The translations under genes were made by a program, and so were the position numbers. 64,000 nt of DNA from Methylobacterium ajmalii (lineage in GTDB: Bacteria > Pseudomonadota > Alphaproteobacteria > Rhizobiales > Beijerinckiaceae): NCBI RefSeq assembly GCF_016613415.1, contig NZ_JACWCT010000066.1, positions 1-64,000 on the forward strand. The letters run 5' to 3'. Each line of letters starts with the position of its first letter. The stretch's first letter is position 1. Below, piece after piece: positions 48,006 through 56,530 of this stretch. Under the pieces are notes generated by a model. That model saw only the letters and a list, made by a program, of their open reading frames with translations, did no database searches and was not told the DNA's origin.

Positions 48006-49364
48006 ATGACCCGACCGGACAAGCTCAAGCTGGGCACCTTCGTCTACACGTTCGGCTTCCACCCGGCGGCATGGCTGCACCCGGGCAGCGACGTGCGCGG
48101 CGCCAACGACCTCGGCCACCTGACCCACTGCGCGAAGGTCTCGGAGGCCGCGAAGCTCGATTTCATGTTCTTCGCCGACAGCCCGGCGAGCGCGATCGGG
48201 GAAGCGAGCGCGCTCGCCCGCAACCCGACGAAGATGAACCGCTTCGAGCCGATCACCGCCATCACGGCCCTGTCCCAGCACACCGACCGGATCGGGTTCG
48301 TGGCGACGGCCTCGACGAGCTACTACGAGCCCTACAACGTCGCCCGGCTCTTCGCCTCGGCCGACCACATCTCCCGCGGCCGCATCGCCTGGAACGTCGT
48401 GACCTCGGACCACGACGAGACCGGCTACAACTACAACCGCGAGGGACTGCCGCCGCATGCCGAGCGCTACGAGCGCGGCGAGGAATTCCTCGACACGGTG
48501 TTCGGGCTCTGGGACAGCTTCGAGGACGACGCCCTGCTCCTCGACCGGGAGAGCGGCGTCTACTACGACAAGGACAAGCTCCACACGCTCAACCACAAGG
48601 GCAAGCACTTCCAGGTGCGCGGCCCGCTCAACATCGCCCGCACGCCGCAGGGCCGGCCGGTGATCGCGCAGGCCGGCGGCTCCGAGCAGGGCATGGAGCT
48701 GGCCGCCCGCACCGCCGAGATGGTGTTCTCGCTGGCCTCGAACATCGAGAAGAACCGGGCCTTCTACGCCAACGTGAAGGGACGGATGGCCCGGTACGGC
48801 CGCGACCCGAACGACCTCAAGATCCTGCCCGGCATCGTCATCAACGTCGGCGAGACGCGCGAGGAGGCGGAGGCGAAGGCCGAGGCGCTGGTCGCGATGA
48901 TGCACCCCGATGTCGGCCTGCTGATGCTGCAGGAATTCCTGGAGACCGACCTCCACGGCGCCGACCTCGACAAGCCGTTCCCGATGGACCGGATGCCCGC
49001 CACGGCCAAGGGGTCGAAGGCGATGTTCGAGGAGCTGAAGGAGTTCGTCACGCAAGGCCACACGATGCGCGAGCTGATCACGCATTACGCCCGCCGCCAT
49101 ACCGGCAACGGGCTCACCGGCACGCCGGCCGAGGTCGCCGACTTCATGCAGGAATGGTTCGAGACGAAGGCCGCGGACGGCTTCATCCTGATGTGCCCGA
49201 CCCTGCCGTCGAGCCTGGAGGACTTCACCCGCCTCGTCGTGCCCGAGCTGCGCCGCCGCGGCCTCTTCCGCGAGGAATACGAGGGGACGACGCTGCGGGA
49301 GAATCTCGGTCTCTCGACCCCGCCGAACCGTCACGCGCTCGCCCGCGGGAGGGACCGGGCATGA
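48006..49364 (+). CDS. LLM-class flavin-dependent monooxygenase (NtaA/SnaA/DszA family)
   Basis: A 452-residue luciferase-like oxygenase that uses FMNH2 and O2. The start KLGTFVYTFGFHPAAWLHP, then FFADSP, ATASTSYYEPYNVARLFASADHISRGR, IAWNVVTS and the QAGGSEQGMELAARTAEMVFS block, are typical of the nitrilotriacetate/dibenzothiophene-sulfone branch. Enzymes of this branch act on amino-polycarboxylates, sulfones or S-alkyl compounds. Its reductase partner overlaps it by 4 bases (ATGA). Substrate unknown; a LysR gene is divergent. Confidence 0.92.
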   Translation: MTRPDKLKLGTFVYTFGFHPAAWLHPGSDVRGANDLGHLTHCAKVSEAAKLDFMFFADSPASAIGEASALARNPTKMNRFEPITAITALSQHTDRIGFVATASTSYYEPYNVARLFASADHISRGRIAWNVVTSDHDETGYNYNREGLPPHAERYERGEEFLDTVFGLWDSFEDDALLLDRESGVYYDKDKLHTLNHKGKHFQVRGPLNIARTPQGRPVIAQAGGSEQGMELAARTAEMVFSLASNIEKNRAFYANVKGRMARYGRDPNDLKILPGIVINVGETREEAEAKAEALVAMMHPDVGLLMLQEFLETDLHGADLDKPFPMDRMPATAKGSKAMFEELKEFVTQGHTMRELITHYARRHTGNGLTGTPAEVADFMQEWFETKAADGFILMCPTLPSSLEDFTRLVVPELRRRGLFREEYEGTTLRENLGLSTPPNRHALARGRDRA

Positions 49365-49960
49365 CCCTGGCGACGGCAACCCGGATGCCGGGTGCTCCAC
49401 GGGCCGCGCATCCCGGCGAGGCGACGGGCGGCGAGCGGGCCGGTCCCGCGCTCCTGCCGGGCGATGCCGAGACCTTCCGGCAGCTGTGGCGCGGGATCGG
49501 CGCGACCGTGGCGCTGGTCGCGACCGAGCACGAGGCGGCGCGCCACGCCATGCTGGCGACCGCCGTCACCTCGGTCTCGATGGATCCGCCCTCGCTCCTC
49601 GTCTGCGTCAACCGGACGGCGTCGTCGCACGCGGCCCTGCGGGCGCGCGGCGCCTTCTCCCTCGGCATCATGGCGGCGGCGCACCGGGACCTCGCCGCCG
49701 CCATCGCCCAGGCGCCGTCGGCCGCGCGCTTCGACCACGGCACCTGGCGGGCGCTGCGCGCCGATAGCGAGGCGATCGAGGGACTGCCCTGGCTGGAGGA
49801 GGCCGACGCGACCCTGTTCTGCGCGATCGACGTCTGCCACGATTACGGCACGCACGCGGTCCTGATCGCCCGAATCGCCGGCGCGGTCGGCGCCTGCCCG
49901 GGCGATCCCCTGCTGTACCGCGACGGCGGCTACGGCCGGTTCGCGGCCGCGGACGCGTGA
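49361..49960 (+). CDS. Flavin reductase domain protein, partner of the LLM monooxygenase
   Basis: NAD(P)H:FMN reductase-type protein of 199 residues expected to supply reduced flavin to the upstream oxygenase. The conserved fold is visible from residue about 38: FRQLWRGIGATVALVAT, ATAVTSVSMDPPSLLVCVNRTASS (66-89) and FSLGIMAAAHRDLA. The first about 35 residues are a Pro/Gly/Ala extension. Translation is probably coupled to the oxygenase through the ATGA overlap. Convergent with the GntR gene, 42 bases apart. Confidence 0.9.
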   Translation: MTLATATRMPGAPRAAHPGEATGGERAGPALLPGDAETFRQLWRGIGATVALVATEHEAARHAMLATAVTSVSMDPPSLLVCVNRTASSHAALRARGAFSLGIMAAAHRDLAAAIAQAPSAARFDHGTWRALRADSEAIEGLPWLEEADATLFCAIDVCHDYGTHAVLIARIAGAVGACPGDPLLYRDGGYGRFAAADA

Positions 49961-50002
49961 CGGAAGCCCGGACGCCGTCGTCCGGCGTCGGACCGCGAGG
50001 CG

Positions 50003-50812
50003 TCACCCCCGGGTGGACGCCTCGCCGGCATCCGGGCCGAAATTCGCCACGAGCTGATGCTCGCTGCCGGGATAGAGGAGCCGGACGCCGGTCACCCAGG
50101 CGCTCGCGACCTGGGTGCGCCTGACGATCTCCAGGCACGCCTCGCCGACCGCGAGCTCCAGGAGCTTGGCCTCGGCCGCGGCCGCGTTCACCGCGCGGAC
50201 GCGGTGGCTCGCCACGCTCCAGGGCACCGCCTCGAGCAGCCAGGCCCCCGGGGCGAGCGCGGTGAAGTCCTGGCCCTTGGCGCCCTCGGCGACCGCCGGG
50301 TTGATCAGCCGGGTCTCGAGGCAGAACGGGCGGCCGTCGGCCAGGTGCAGGCCCTGCAGCCACAGGACCTCGGCACCCCCGGGCGGACCCCCGAGGAGCA
50401 GCGCGTCCTCCTCCTTGCCCGGCCGCATCCGGCGGGCGAGCAGCTGGAAGCGGTAGGCGCGGCCCGAGCTGCGGACCTCGTCGCGGATGTCGGCGATCGC
50501 CACCACGGCCGATTCGGCGCGCGGCTGGGCGACCTGCGTGCCGCTCTTCTTGCGCCGGACGAGAAAGCCCTCGCGGGCGAGCTGGCCGAGCGCCTTGTTC
50601 ATCGTCATGCGCGACACGCCGTAGCGCTCGGCGAGCTCGGTCTCGACCGGGAGCTGGGATCCCGGCGGCCAGCGCCCGTCGACGATCAGCGCGCGGATGT
50701 CCTCGACGATGTGGTCGTGGCGGGTCGAGCCTTCGGGGAGGCGGGTCGAGCCTTCCGGGAGCACGGAGGGCGGGGAGGCTGCGGGGCGGGTCGTCCGGCC
50801 CGGCGCGCTCAC
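50003..50812 (-). CDS. GntR-family regulator, HutC/FarR subfamily (UTRA domain)
   Basis: A 269-residue regulator. The GTG at 50812 overlaps the ABC ATPase stop as GTGA. The winged helix (about 25-95; HDHIVEDIRALIVDGRWPPGSQLPVETELAERYGVSRMTMNKAL) is followed by a UTRA ligand domain ending WVTGVRLLYPGSEHQLVANFGP, a close layout match to HutC histidine-utilisation repressors. The N-terminus contains a 7-residue tandem repeat (LPEGSTR twice; 21-bp units at 50720-50740 and 50741-50761). It is last in the transporter operon and is probably its repressor. Confidence 0.9.
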   Translation of the reverse strand: MSAPGRTTRPAASPPSVLPEGSTRLPEGSTRHDHIVEDIRALIVDGRWPPGSQLPVETELAERYGVSRMTMNKALGQLAREGFLVRRKKSGTQVAQPRAESAVVAIADIRDEVRSSGRAYRFQLLARRMRPGKEEDALLLGGPPGGAEVLWLQGLHLADGRPFCLETRLINPAVAEGAKGQDFTALAPGAWLLEAVPWSVASHRVRAVNAAAAEAKLLELAVGEACLEIVRRTQVASAWVTGVRLLYPGSEHQLVANFGPDAGEASTRG

Positions 50813-51615
50813 GCGGGCTGCAGCAGCATCGCCGCCCCGCGATCGAGATAGGTCTCGAGGAACTGCGTCAGGCGCGGGTGGCGGGGCGCGGCGAACAGCT
50901 CGCCCGGGGTGCCGTTCAGCAGGACGCGCCCGTGGTCCAGGAAGGCGATGCGCTGGCCGACGGTCGCCGCAAAGCCGATCTCGTGGGTCACGACCACCAT
51001 CGTCATGCCCTCGGCCCCGAGGTCGCGCATGACGTTCAGCACCTCGCCGGTCAGCTCGGGATCGAGCGAGGCGGTCGGCTCGTCGAATAGCAGGATCGCG
51101 GGCTCGAGGGCCAGGGCGCGGGCGATCGCGACGCGCTGCTGCTGGCCGCCGGACAGCTCGGACGGATAGTGCCGGGCCCGCGCCTCGAGGCCGACGCGGC
51201 GCAGCTGCGCCATGCCGCGCGCATCGGCCTCGGCCCGGGACAGGCCCTTCACGGTGACGAGCGCCTCGGTGACGTTGCCGAGCGCCGTCATGTGCGGCCA
51301 CAGGTTGAACTGCTGGAACACCATGCCGATGCCGGCGCGCACCGCGCGGATCCGGTGCGGGGGCAGGCGCACCCGCTTGCCGTCGGGCCGCTCCTCGAAG
51401 CCGAGGGGCTGCCCGTCGATGAGGATCGTGCCGCGCGTCGCCTCCTCCAGGAAGGCGATGCAGCGCAGGAGGGTCGACTTGCCCGAGCCCGACGGGCCGA
51501 TCAGGCAGGTGGTCGCCCCCCGGGCGATCTCGAGGTCGATGTCGTGCAGGACCTCGGCCTTGCCGTAGCTCTTGCACAGGCCGCGGATGGCGATGGCGGA
51601 AGGGGGAAGCGTCAT
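50809..51615 (-). CDS. Polar-amino-acid ABC transporter ATP-binding protein
   Basis: A 268-residue ATPase of the GlnQ/HisP type. Walker A GPSGSGKST spans 40-48, followed by FQQFNLWPH (Q-loop), LSGGQQQRVAIARAL (signature), LLFDEPTASLDPE (Walker B) and the switch His in VVTHEIGF. The ATG at 51615 overlaps the upstream permease stop; in-frame sequence before it is not conserved. Part of a binding-protein, two-permease, ATPase import system. Confidence 0.95.
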   Translation of the reverse strand: MTLPPSAIAIRGLCKSYGKAEVLHDIDLEIARGATTCLIGPSGSGKSTLLRCIAFLEEATRGTILIDGQPLGFEERPDGKRVRLPPHRIRAVRAGIGMVFQQFNLWPHMTALGNVTEALVTVKGLSRAEADARGMAQLRRVGLEARARHYPSELSGGQQQRVAIARALALEPAILLFDEPTASLDPELTGEVLNVMRDLGAEGMTMVVVTHEIGFAATVGQRIAFLDHGRVLLNGTPGELFAAPRHPRLTQFLETYLDRGAAMLLQPA

Positions 51616-52274
51616 GCGAACCTGAACTTCGAGAGCCGGCGCTCGATCATCCGGCCGGCCCAGCCGCAGGCCTCGACCAGCCCCCAGTAGATGACTGCGA
51701 GCAGGAACAGCGCCTCCAGGAAGGCGTATTGCTGCGAGCCGATGGCGCTGATGACCCCGGTCGCCTCCGGCACCGCGATCACCGACAGGACGGCCGTCTC
51801 CTTGACCAGGATCACCGCCATGTTCACGCATTGCGGCAGGACCAGCATGGTCATCTCGGGGACGAGGATGCGCCGGACGATCTGGGCCCGGGTGAGGCCC
51901 ACGCAGTGCGCGGCCTCGACATGGCCCCGCGGCACGGCGGCAAAGCCCGCCCGGAAGATCTCGGAGAAGTAGGCGGCGGCGTAGACGGTCAGGCCGAGGA
52001 GCCCGGCCGGCACCGGATCGAGGCTGAGCCCGACATACGGCCCGCCGAAATAGAGCAGGAAGATCTGCACGAGGAACGGGGTGCCGCGCAGGACCTCGAC
52101 CACGAGCCGCAGGGCGAGGCCGAGGGGCGCGGGCCCGAAATGCCGCAGCGCGGCGACGACGAAGCCGAGGACGACGCCCATCGCCGCCGCGGCGAGCCAG
52201 ATGCCGAGCGTGACCTTGAGCCCCGACAGGATGGCGGGCAGCGCCGCGAGGACGACCGAGACGTCGAAGCTCAT
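51612..52274 (-). CDS. Polar-amino-acid ABC transporter permease
   Basis: A 220-residue HisMQ-type permease with five membrane helices. RGTPFLVQIFLLYFGGPYVGLSL and the cytoplasmic EAAHCVGLTRAQIVRRILVPE coupling loop (EAA motif) are diagnostic. It overlaps both neighbours by four bases (ATGA junctions), indicating translational coupling. Heterodimer partner: the permease at 52271-52915. Confidence 0.94.
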   Translation of the reverse strand: MSFDVSVVLAALPAILSGLKVTLGIWLAAAAMGVVLGFVVAALRHFGPAPLGLALRLVVEVLRGTPFLVQIFLLYFGGPYVGLSLDPVPAGLLGLTVYAAAYFSEIFRAGFAAVPRGHVEAAHCVGLTRAQIVRRILVPEMTMLVLPQCVNMAVILVKETAVLSVIAVPEATGVISAIGSQQYAFLEALFLLAVIYWGLVEACGWAGRMIERRLSKFRFA

Positions 52275-52915
52275 GCGAGACGCCCCCGGCGCAGCGCGCG
52301 CTCCGTCAGGCTGCCGCCGGCCGCAACCAGCCAGTTGATCGCCAGGTAGAGGCCGCCCGCGGCCGAGTAGAACAGGAGCGGCTCGTAGGTCGAGGCGGCG
52401 AGGTTCTGGGCCGTGCGCGTCAGCTCGACGACGCCGACCACCGAGATCAGCGAGGACGCCTTCAGGATCAGGATCGCCTCGTTGACGAGCGCCGGGACGG
52501 TGAGCCGCAGCGCGATCGGCGCGCGGATGCGGCGGAACTGCTGCCAGGGCGACAGGCCGGCCATGTCGGCGGCCTCCAGCAGGCCGCGCGGTACGCTGGT
52601 GAAGCCGCCACGCAGGTTCTCCGCCTGGTAGGCGGCGGTGCAGAGCGACAGCCCGATCAGCGCCGCCACCACGCTCGGCACCGCGAGCCCGAGGACCGGC
52701 AGGAGGTTGTAGATCAGGAGCAGCTGGACGAGGAGCGGAACGCCCCGGAAGAAGCTCACGAACAGGGTCGCCGGCCAGCGCAGCCACGGCCGCGGCGAGA
52801 GCTTGGCGGCGCAGACCAGGAGGCCGATCAGGAGGCCGATCGCGATCGCCGCGACGCTGATGGCGACCGTGTAGCCGGCCGCCTTGAGCATCAGTTCGAA
52901 CAGCCGGGGGGACAT
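52271..52915 (-). CDS. Polar-amino-acid ABC transporter permease
   Basis: Second HisMQ-type permease, 214 residues. FFRGVPLLVQLLLIYNLLPVLG and the EAA loop EAADMAGLSPWQQFRRIRAPIAL mark the family; helices run at about 12-35, 50-75, 80-100, 140-165 and 180-200. It starts 25 bases after the binding-protein stop and overlaps the next permease by 4 bases. Confidence 0.94.
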   Translation of the reverse strand: MSPRLFELMLKAAGYTVAISVAAIAIGLLIGLLVCAAKLSPRPWLRWPATLFVSFFRGVPLLVQLLLIYNLLPVLGLAVPSVVAALIGLSLCTAAYQAENLRGGFTSVPRGLLEAADMAGLSPWQQFRRIRAPIALRLTVPALVNEAILILKASSLISVVGVVELTRTAQNLAASTYEPLLFYSAAGGLYLAINWLVAAGGSLTERALRRGRLA

Positions 52916-52940
52916 CGGGCGCTCGAGACCGGCCGCCGCG

Positions 52941-53786
52941 TCAGAAGCTCGGCTCGGGCGCGACGTCCGGCGTGTCGAACGCGGTGCCGAACCACTTCTC
53001 CTGCAGCTTCTTCATGCGGCCGTCTGACTTGATCTTGACGAGCGCGGTCTGCACGGCATCGAGCAGGGCCTGATCGTCGGGCTTCTTGGTGCCGATATAG
53101 CCGAAATAGCTCTTCTGGCCGAAGGGCGGCTTGACGACCGCGAAGGTGCCGGGCTGCTTCGAGGCGACGTAGGCGATGTTCGGCAGCGAGTTCGCCACCG
53201 CCGCGATGCGCCGCGCCGCGAGGTCCGCATAGGCCTCGTTGAAGCCCGGATATTCGCGCATCTCGACCGGCTTCGGCAGGGTCGCCGCGTAGGTCTTGAG
53301 CTGGGCGAGCTGGGCCGTCGCCTTGCCGGCGCCGACGGTCTTGCCGGCGATGTCCTCGGGCTTCTGGATCGAGTCGTCCTTCGCCCCCTTCAGGATGGCG
53401 ACGGTCGCCTCGGCGACCGGGGACAGGAACCGGTAACGCTCCAGGCGCGCCTTGGTGATGGTGGCGGGCCCCGCCACCATGTTGAACTGGCCCGCCTCGA
53501 GGGCCGGCAGCACGCCGTCCCAGGGCAGCTCCACCCACTTGATCTTGACGCCGAGCTCCTTGCCGACCTCCGCGAAGGCGTCGACGTTGAAGCCGGCATG
53601 CTCGCCGGTCGCGTCGATGAAGTCGAAGGGCGCGAAGGCCGTCTCGGTGCCGACCTTGAGGACGCCCTCGGCCTTGACGCGCGCCAGCGCGTCCTTGGCT
53701 TGCGCGTCCTGGGCCTGGGCCATCGCCGGGACGGCCATCACCAGACCGAGGCCGAGAGTGATCTGCACGAAGAGACGCTTGTTCAC
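52941..53786 (-). CDS. Periplasmic amino-acid-type substrate-binding protein
   Basis: A 281-residue family 3 solute-binding protein with a signal peptide (1-25, ending AMAQA). The mature start VKAEGVLKVGTETAFAPFDFID and later GQFNMVAGPATITKARLERYRFLSPV and ARRIAAVANSLP are typical of polar-amino-acid binders. The usual ligand Arg and Asp of amino-acid binders are not obvious at every position, so the ligand may not be a standard amino acid. First gene of the transporter operon. Confidence 0.93.
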   Translation of the reverse strand: MNKRLFVQITLGLGLVMAVPAMAQAQDAQAKDALARVKAEGVLKVGTETAFAPFDFIDATGEHAGFNVDAFAEVGKELGVKIKWVELPWDGVLPALEAGQFNMVAGPATITKARLERYRFLSPVAEATVAILKGAKDDSIQKPEDIAGKTVGAGKATAQLAQLKTYAATLPKPVEMREYPGFNEAYADLAARRIAAVANSLPNIAYVASKQPGTFAVVKPPFGQKSYFGYIGTKKPDDQALLDAVQTALVKIKSDGRMKKLQEKWFGTAFDTPDVAPEPSF

Positions 53787-53838
53787 GCGGGCCTCCCACA
53801 GGACCGGTCGGCGCGAAGGGGCGAGGCCGACGGGTTAA

Positions 53839-53878
53839 TATGATTAGACATAAGGACGGCTGCCGATCCTGATGTCAA
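53839..53878 (-). promoter_or_regulatory. Promoter and overlapping GntR-type operator of the ABC transporter operon
   Basis: On the minus strand TTGACA (53878-53873) is followed after 18 bases by CTTATG (53854-53849), a fair -10. A near-palindrome, TATGATTAGACATA (53839-53852), overlaps the -10 region. Its TAGACA half resembles GntR/HutC-type sites. The placement fits repression by the regulator at the end of the operon. The rest of the 446-base gap to 54232 shows only the stress-type promoter below. Confidence 0.5.
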
Positions 53879-54138
53879 TCGTGGCTCATCCGGCGGGATG
53901 CGAAAAAACGCGGCATCCGGTGGCGTCCGGAGCGCCTCCCGGGATCGTCCGGTCGACCCGCCAGGGCGCGGCGCCGCCGGATCGGGAGCGGGTCTCCGCC
54001 CAAACTTCGTGCAGCCGCGACGGGCGCGCCAATGCCAGTGGGGCCGGCACCGCGCGAACGCAACGGCCGGTGGCATCCCGGCGGTGGAAATCCCTGCGTC
54101 AATGATGCGGTTATACCGGGTGGTGAGTATTTTTCCTC

Positions 54139-54163
54139 GGAACAGGTTAGCGCGCGATCTGTT
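54139..54163 (+). promoter_or_regulatory. Candidate EcfG-type general stress promoter
   Basis: GGAAC at 54139-54143, 17 bases, then GTT at 54161-54163 (GGAAC-N16-TGTT). This closely matches the GGAAC-N16/17-CGTT promoters used by the alphaproteobacterial stress sigma factor EcfG. It lies 70 bases before the YidB-like gene. Confidence 0.55.
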
Positions 54164-54232
54164 TGTGACCCACCGTCGCCGTACCGGCGACGGGGCCGAA
54201 GGGCGGCTCGCGTCGCCGGAAGGAAGAGGGAC

Positions 54233-54712
54233 ATGAGCAAGGGATATCCGTCGATGACCGCCCTGCTGGGCCTCCTGGCGGTCGCCGGCTACCAGAACCG
54301 GGACAAGCTCGCCGAGTGGCTGGGCGGTCCCGACCGGGACCTCCACCGGTCGAGCGTGCCCCCGGTGCCGCAGGCCCGGCCCGCCCCCGGCGCGACGTTG
54401 CCGGCAGGCCTGGAGCGCGTCCTCGGCGGGGTGGGGTCGGCCGGGGTCGGCGGCCTCCTGGCGAGCGGCCTGAGCGAACTCGTCGAGCACTTCACGCATG
54501 GCGGCCACGGCGCGACCGCGCGGTCCTGGGTCGACCAGGGCGCCAACCAGGCCATCGCCGAGGCGGACCTCGAGCGCGCGATCGGCCCGACGACCCTCGA
54601 CCACCTGATCCACCAGACCGGCCTGAGCCGGTCGGAGATCCTGGCGCGCCTGTCGCGCGACCTGCCTTCCGCGATCGATCGCTACGCGACCGACGGGCGC
54701 CGCCTCGGCTGA
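54233..54712 (+). CDS. YidB/DUF937 family protein
   Basis: A 159-residue protein whose ATG follows AGGAAGAGGG. It has an N-terminal helix, SMTALLGLLAVAGYQNRDKL, a Pro-rich linker, a Gly-rich helical middle (LERVLGGVGSAGVGGLLASGLSELVEHF) and a C-terminal domain ending LDHLIHQTGLSRSEILARLSRDLPSAIDRY, which matches the YidB fold. Function unknown. The candidate stress promoter upstream suggests induction under general stress. The frame continues 201 bases further upstream without conserved sequence. Confidence 0.85.
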   Translation: MSKGYPSMTALLGLLAVAGYQNRDKLAEWLGGPDRDLHRSSVPPVPQARPAPGATLPAGLERVLGGVGSAGVGGLLASGLSELVEHFTHGGHGATARSWVDQGANQAIAEADLERAIGPTTLDHLIHQTGLSRSEILARLSRDLPSAIDRYATDGRRLG

Positions 54713-54834
54713 GCCCGGCGTCGTCCGGTGCGCGGCGGCCCCTCCGGGACGCGGCCGCGCACCGGAGCCGACCGGACCTCCGCGACGCCGGGAGAGCGCC
54801 CGGGAAGAGACAAGCCCCAGGAGAGACCGCGTCC

Positions 54835-56406
54835 ATGATCGCTCGCCTGCACCGCATCCTCGTCACCGCGCTGATCGGCGCCCTCATGGGCCTCGGGGTG
54901 ATCCGGGCGCTGTTCGGAGGGCGCCAGAAGGCCAGGATCGCGGCGCCGGACCGGGGACGCGACCTCGTCGCCGTCCCGGTACCGGTCGCCCGGACGGCGG
55001 GCCGTCGGCGCATGGCCGCCGCGGGGCTCGCTGGCTTGCTGCTCGCCTCGGGCGCGGCCTGGATCGTCCTCCTCGACCCCGACGCGCGCCCGCGGCCGGG
55101 GTCGGTCACCCAGGAGGGCCGGGGACGGCCGCTCGCCGCGCTGTCGCCCGCCCGGCCCGGCGGCGGAGCCGCGCCGGCACCGCAAGCGGACATGCCCGCA
55201 GGTCCTGCTCCGCGCGACGCGGTGCCGACGCCCGGGGCGGGAGCCGACGCGCAGGGACGCGTTACCGCAACCCCGCCCGCACCGAGCTTCGACGTCGTGC
55301 GCGTCGAGCCGAACGGCGACGCCGTGATCGCCGGCCGGGCGGCGCCGAACGCCACCGTCGAGCTACTCGTCGACGGCCGGCCCGTGGCGAGCGCCCGGGC
55401 CGATGCCGCCGGCCGCTTCGCCGTCCCGCCCCAGGCGCTTCCGAGCGGCGGCAGCGAGGTCACGCTGCGGGCGGTCGACGCCGACGGCCGCGAGCAGCGC
55501 TCCCCGGTCCGGGTCGCCGTGGTGGTCGCGCCCGCAAAGGATGCCCGGCCGCTCGTCGCCCTCACGTCCCCCGACGCCCCGACCCGGGTGCTGTCGCAGC
55601 CGGATCGCCCGCAGGAGGCCCGGTCGGGCACGGCCGCCGAGCCGGGACAGCAGGCGCCGCGCGAGGGCGAGGCGGGTCGTCCGGCCGGCAAGACACCGTC
55701 GAGTGCCTCTCAGGCCCGGGCGGACGAGCCGGAAGCGGGTGCGGGCGCGGTGGCACCGCCGACGATCCTCAGCATCGATTCCCATCCGGGCGGACGGCTG
55801 TTCGTCACCGCGCGGGCGCCCGCCGGCGCGGCGATCAGGCTGTACCTGAACGACACGCTGATCGCCCCGGCCACCGTGGCGCCCGACGGCACCGTGACCT
55901 TTGCCATCGGGCGGGGCGTGAAGCCGGGTGCCTACACGGTCCGGCTCGACCGGATGGACCCTGCGACCGGGGCGGTCCGGGCCCGCGCCGAGGTTCCGTT
56001 CACGGCGCCCGATCCGGCGCATGACGGCGGGGTCGAGTACGCCGCCCCGAATACCGCGGCACCCGGGTACGCCGCACATCCCGGCACGGCGCCGCCCGTG
56101 CCGGGGCAGGGGACGGCCGAGGCCCGGTCCGGCCGGCCGGCCGTCGTCGATCCGCTCGAGACGTCGAGCACGCGCGGCCGCGGAGGCGACGGGACGGCTG
56201 CGACCGTCCACGTCCCCGAGGTCGCCACGGCCCGCATCGCGCGGGGCGACAGCCTGTGGAGGATCAGCCGGCGCGCCTACGGCGAGGGCGACCGCTACAC
56301 GGTGATCTACGACGCGAACCAGGACCAGATCCGCGATCCCGACCTCATCTATCCGGGACAGGTCTTCGTCCTGCCGAGCGACGGCGCCTCCGAGCGGCGC
56401 GACTGA
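54835..56406 (+). CDS. Ig-like and LysM domain envelope protein
   Basis: A 523-residue protein with two hydrophobic N-terminal segments (about 8-26 and 59-77), a long Pro/Ala/Gly-rich linker, two Ig-like beta domains (about 150-235 and 308-385), a second low-complexity linker, and a C-terminal LysM domain (RIARGDSLWRISRRAYGEGDRY... to IYPGQVFVLP). LysM binds peptidoglycan or chitin-like glycans, so it probably tethers the membrane to the wall. The start is supported by CAGGAGAG 10 bases upstream. Confidence 0.88.
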   Translation: MIARLHRILVTALIGALMGLGVIRALFGGRQKARIAAPDRGRDLVAVPVPVARTAGRRRMAAAGLAGLLLASGAAWIVLLDPDARPRPGSVTQEGRGRPLAALSPARPGGGAAPAPQADMPAGPAPRDAVPTPGAGADAQGRVTATPPAPSFDVVRVEPNGDAVIAGRAAPNATVELLVDGRPVASARADAAGRFAVPPQALPSGGSEVTLRAVDADGREQRSPVRVAVVVAPAKDARPLVALTSPDAPTRVLSQPDRPQEARSGTAAEPGQQAPREGEAGRPAGKTPSSASQARADEPEAGAGAVAPPTILSIDSHPGGRLFVTARAPAGAAIRLYLNDTLIAPATVAPDGTVTFAIGRGVKPGAYTVRLDRMDPATGAVRARAEVPFTAPDPAHDGGVEYAAPNTAAPGYAAHPGTAPPVPGQGTAEARSGRPAVVDPLETSSTRGRGGDGTAATVHVPEVATARIARGDSLWRISRRAYGEGDRYTVIYDANQDQIRDPDLIYPGQVFVLPSDGASERRD

Positions 56407-56530
56407 CCCCGGGACCCGGCGCGCCGCCGCGCCGGATCGCCCGATCCTCGAATCCGAAGCGTGCCGGTTAACGGCACGGTCAGCCCGAGATGGTACGACA
56501 GACCGATTGGGCGTCGAGCCGGGGCGATAA

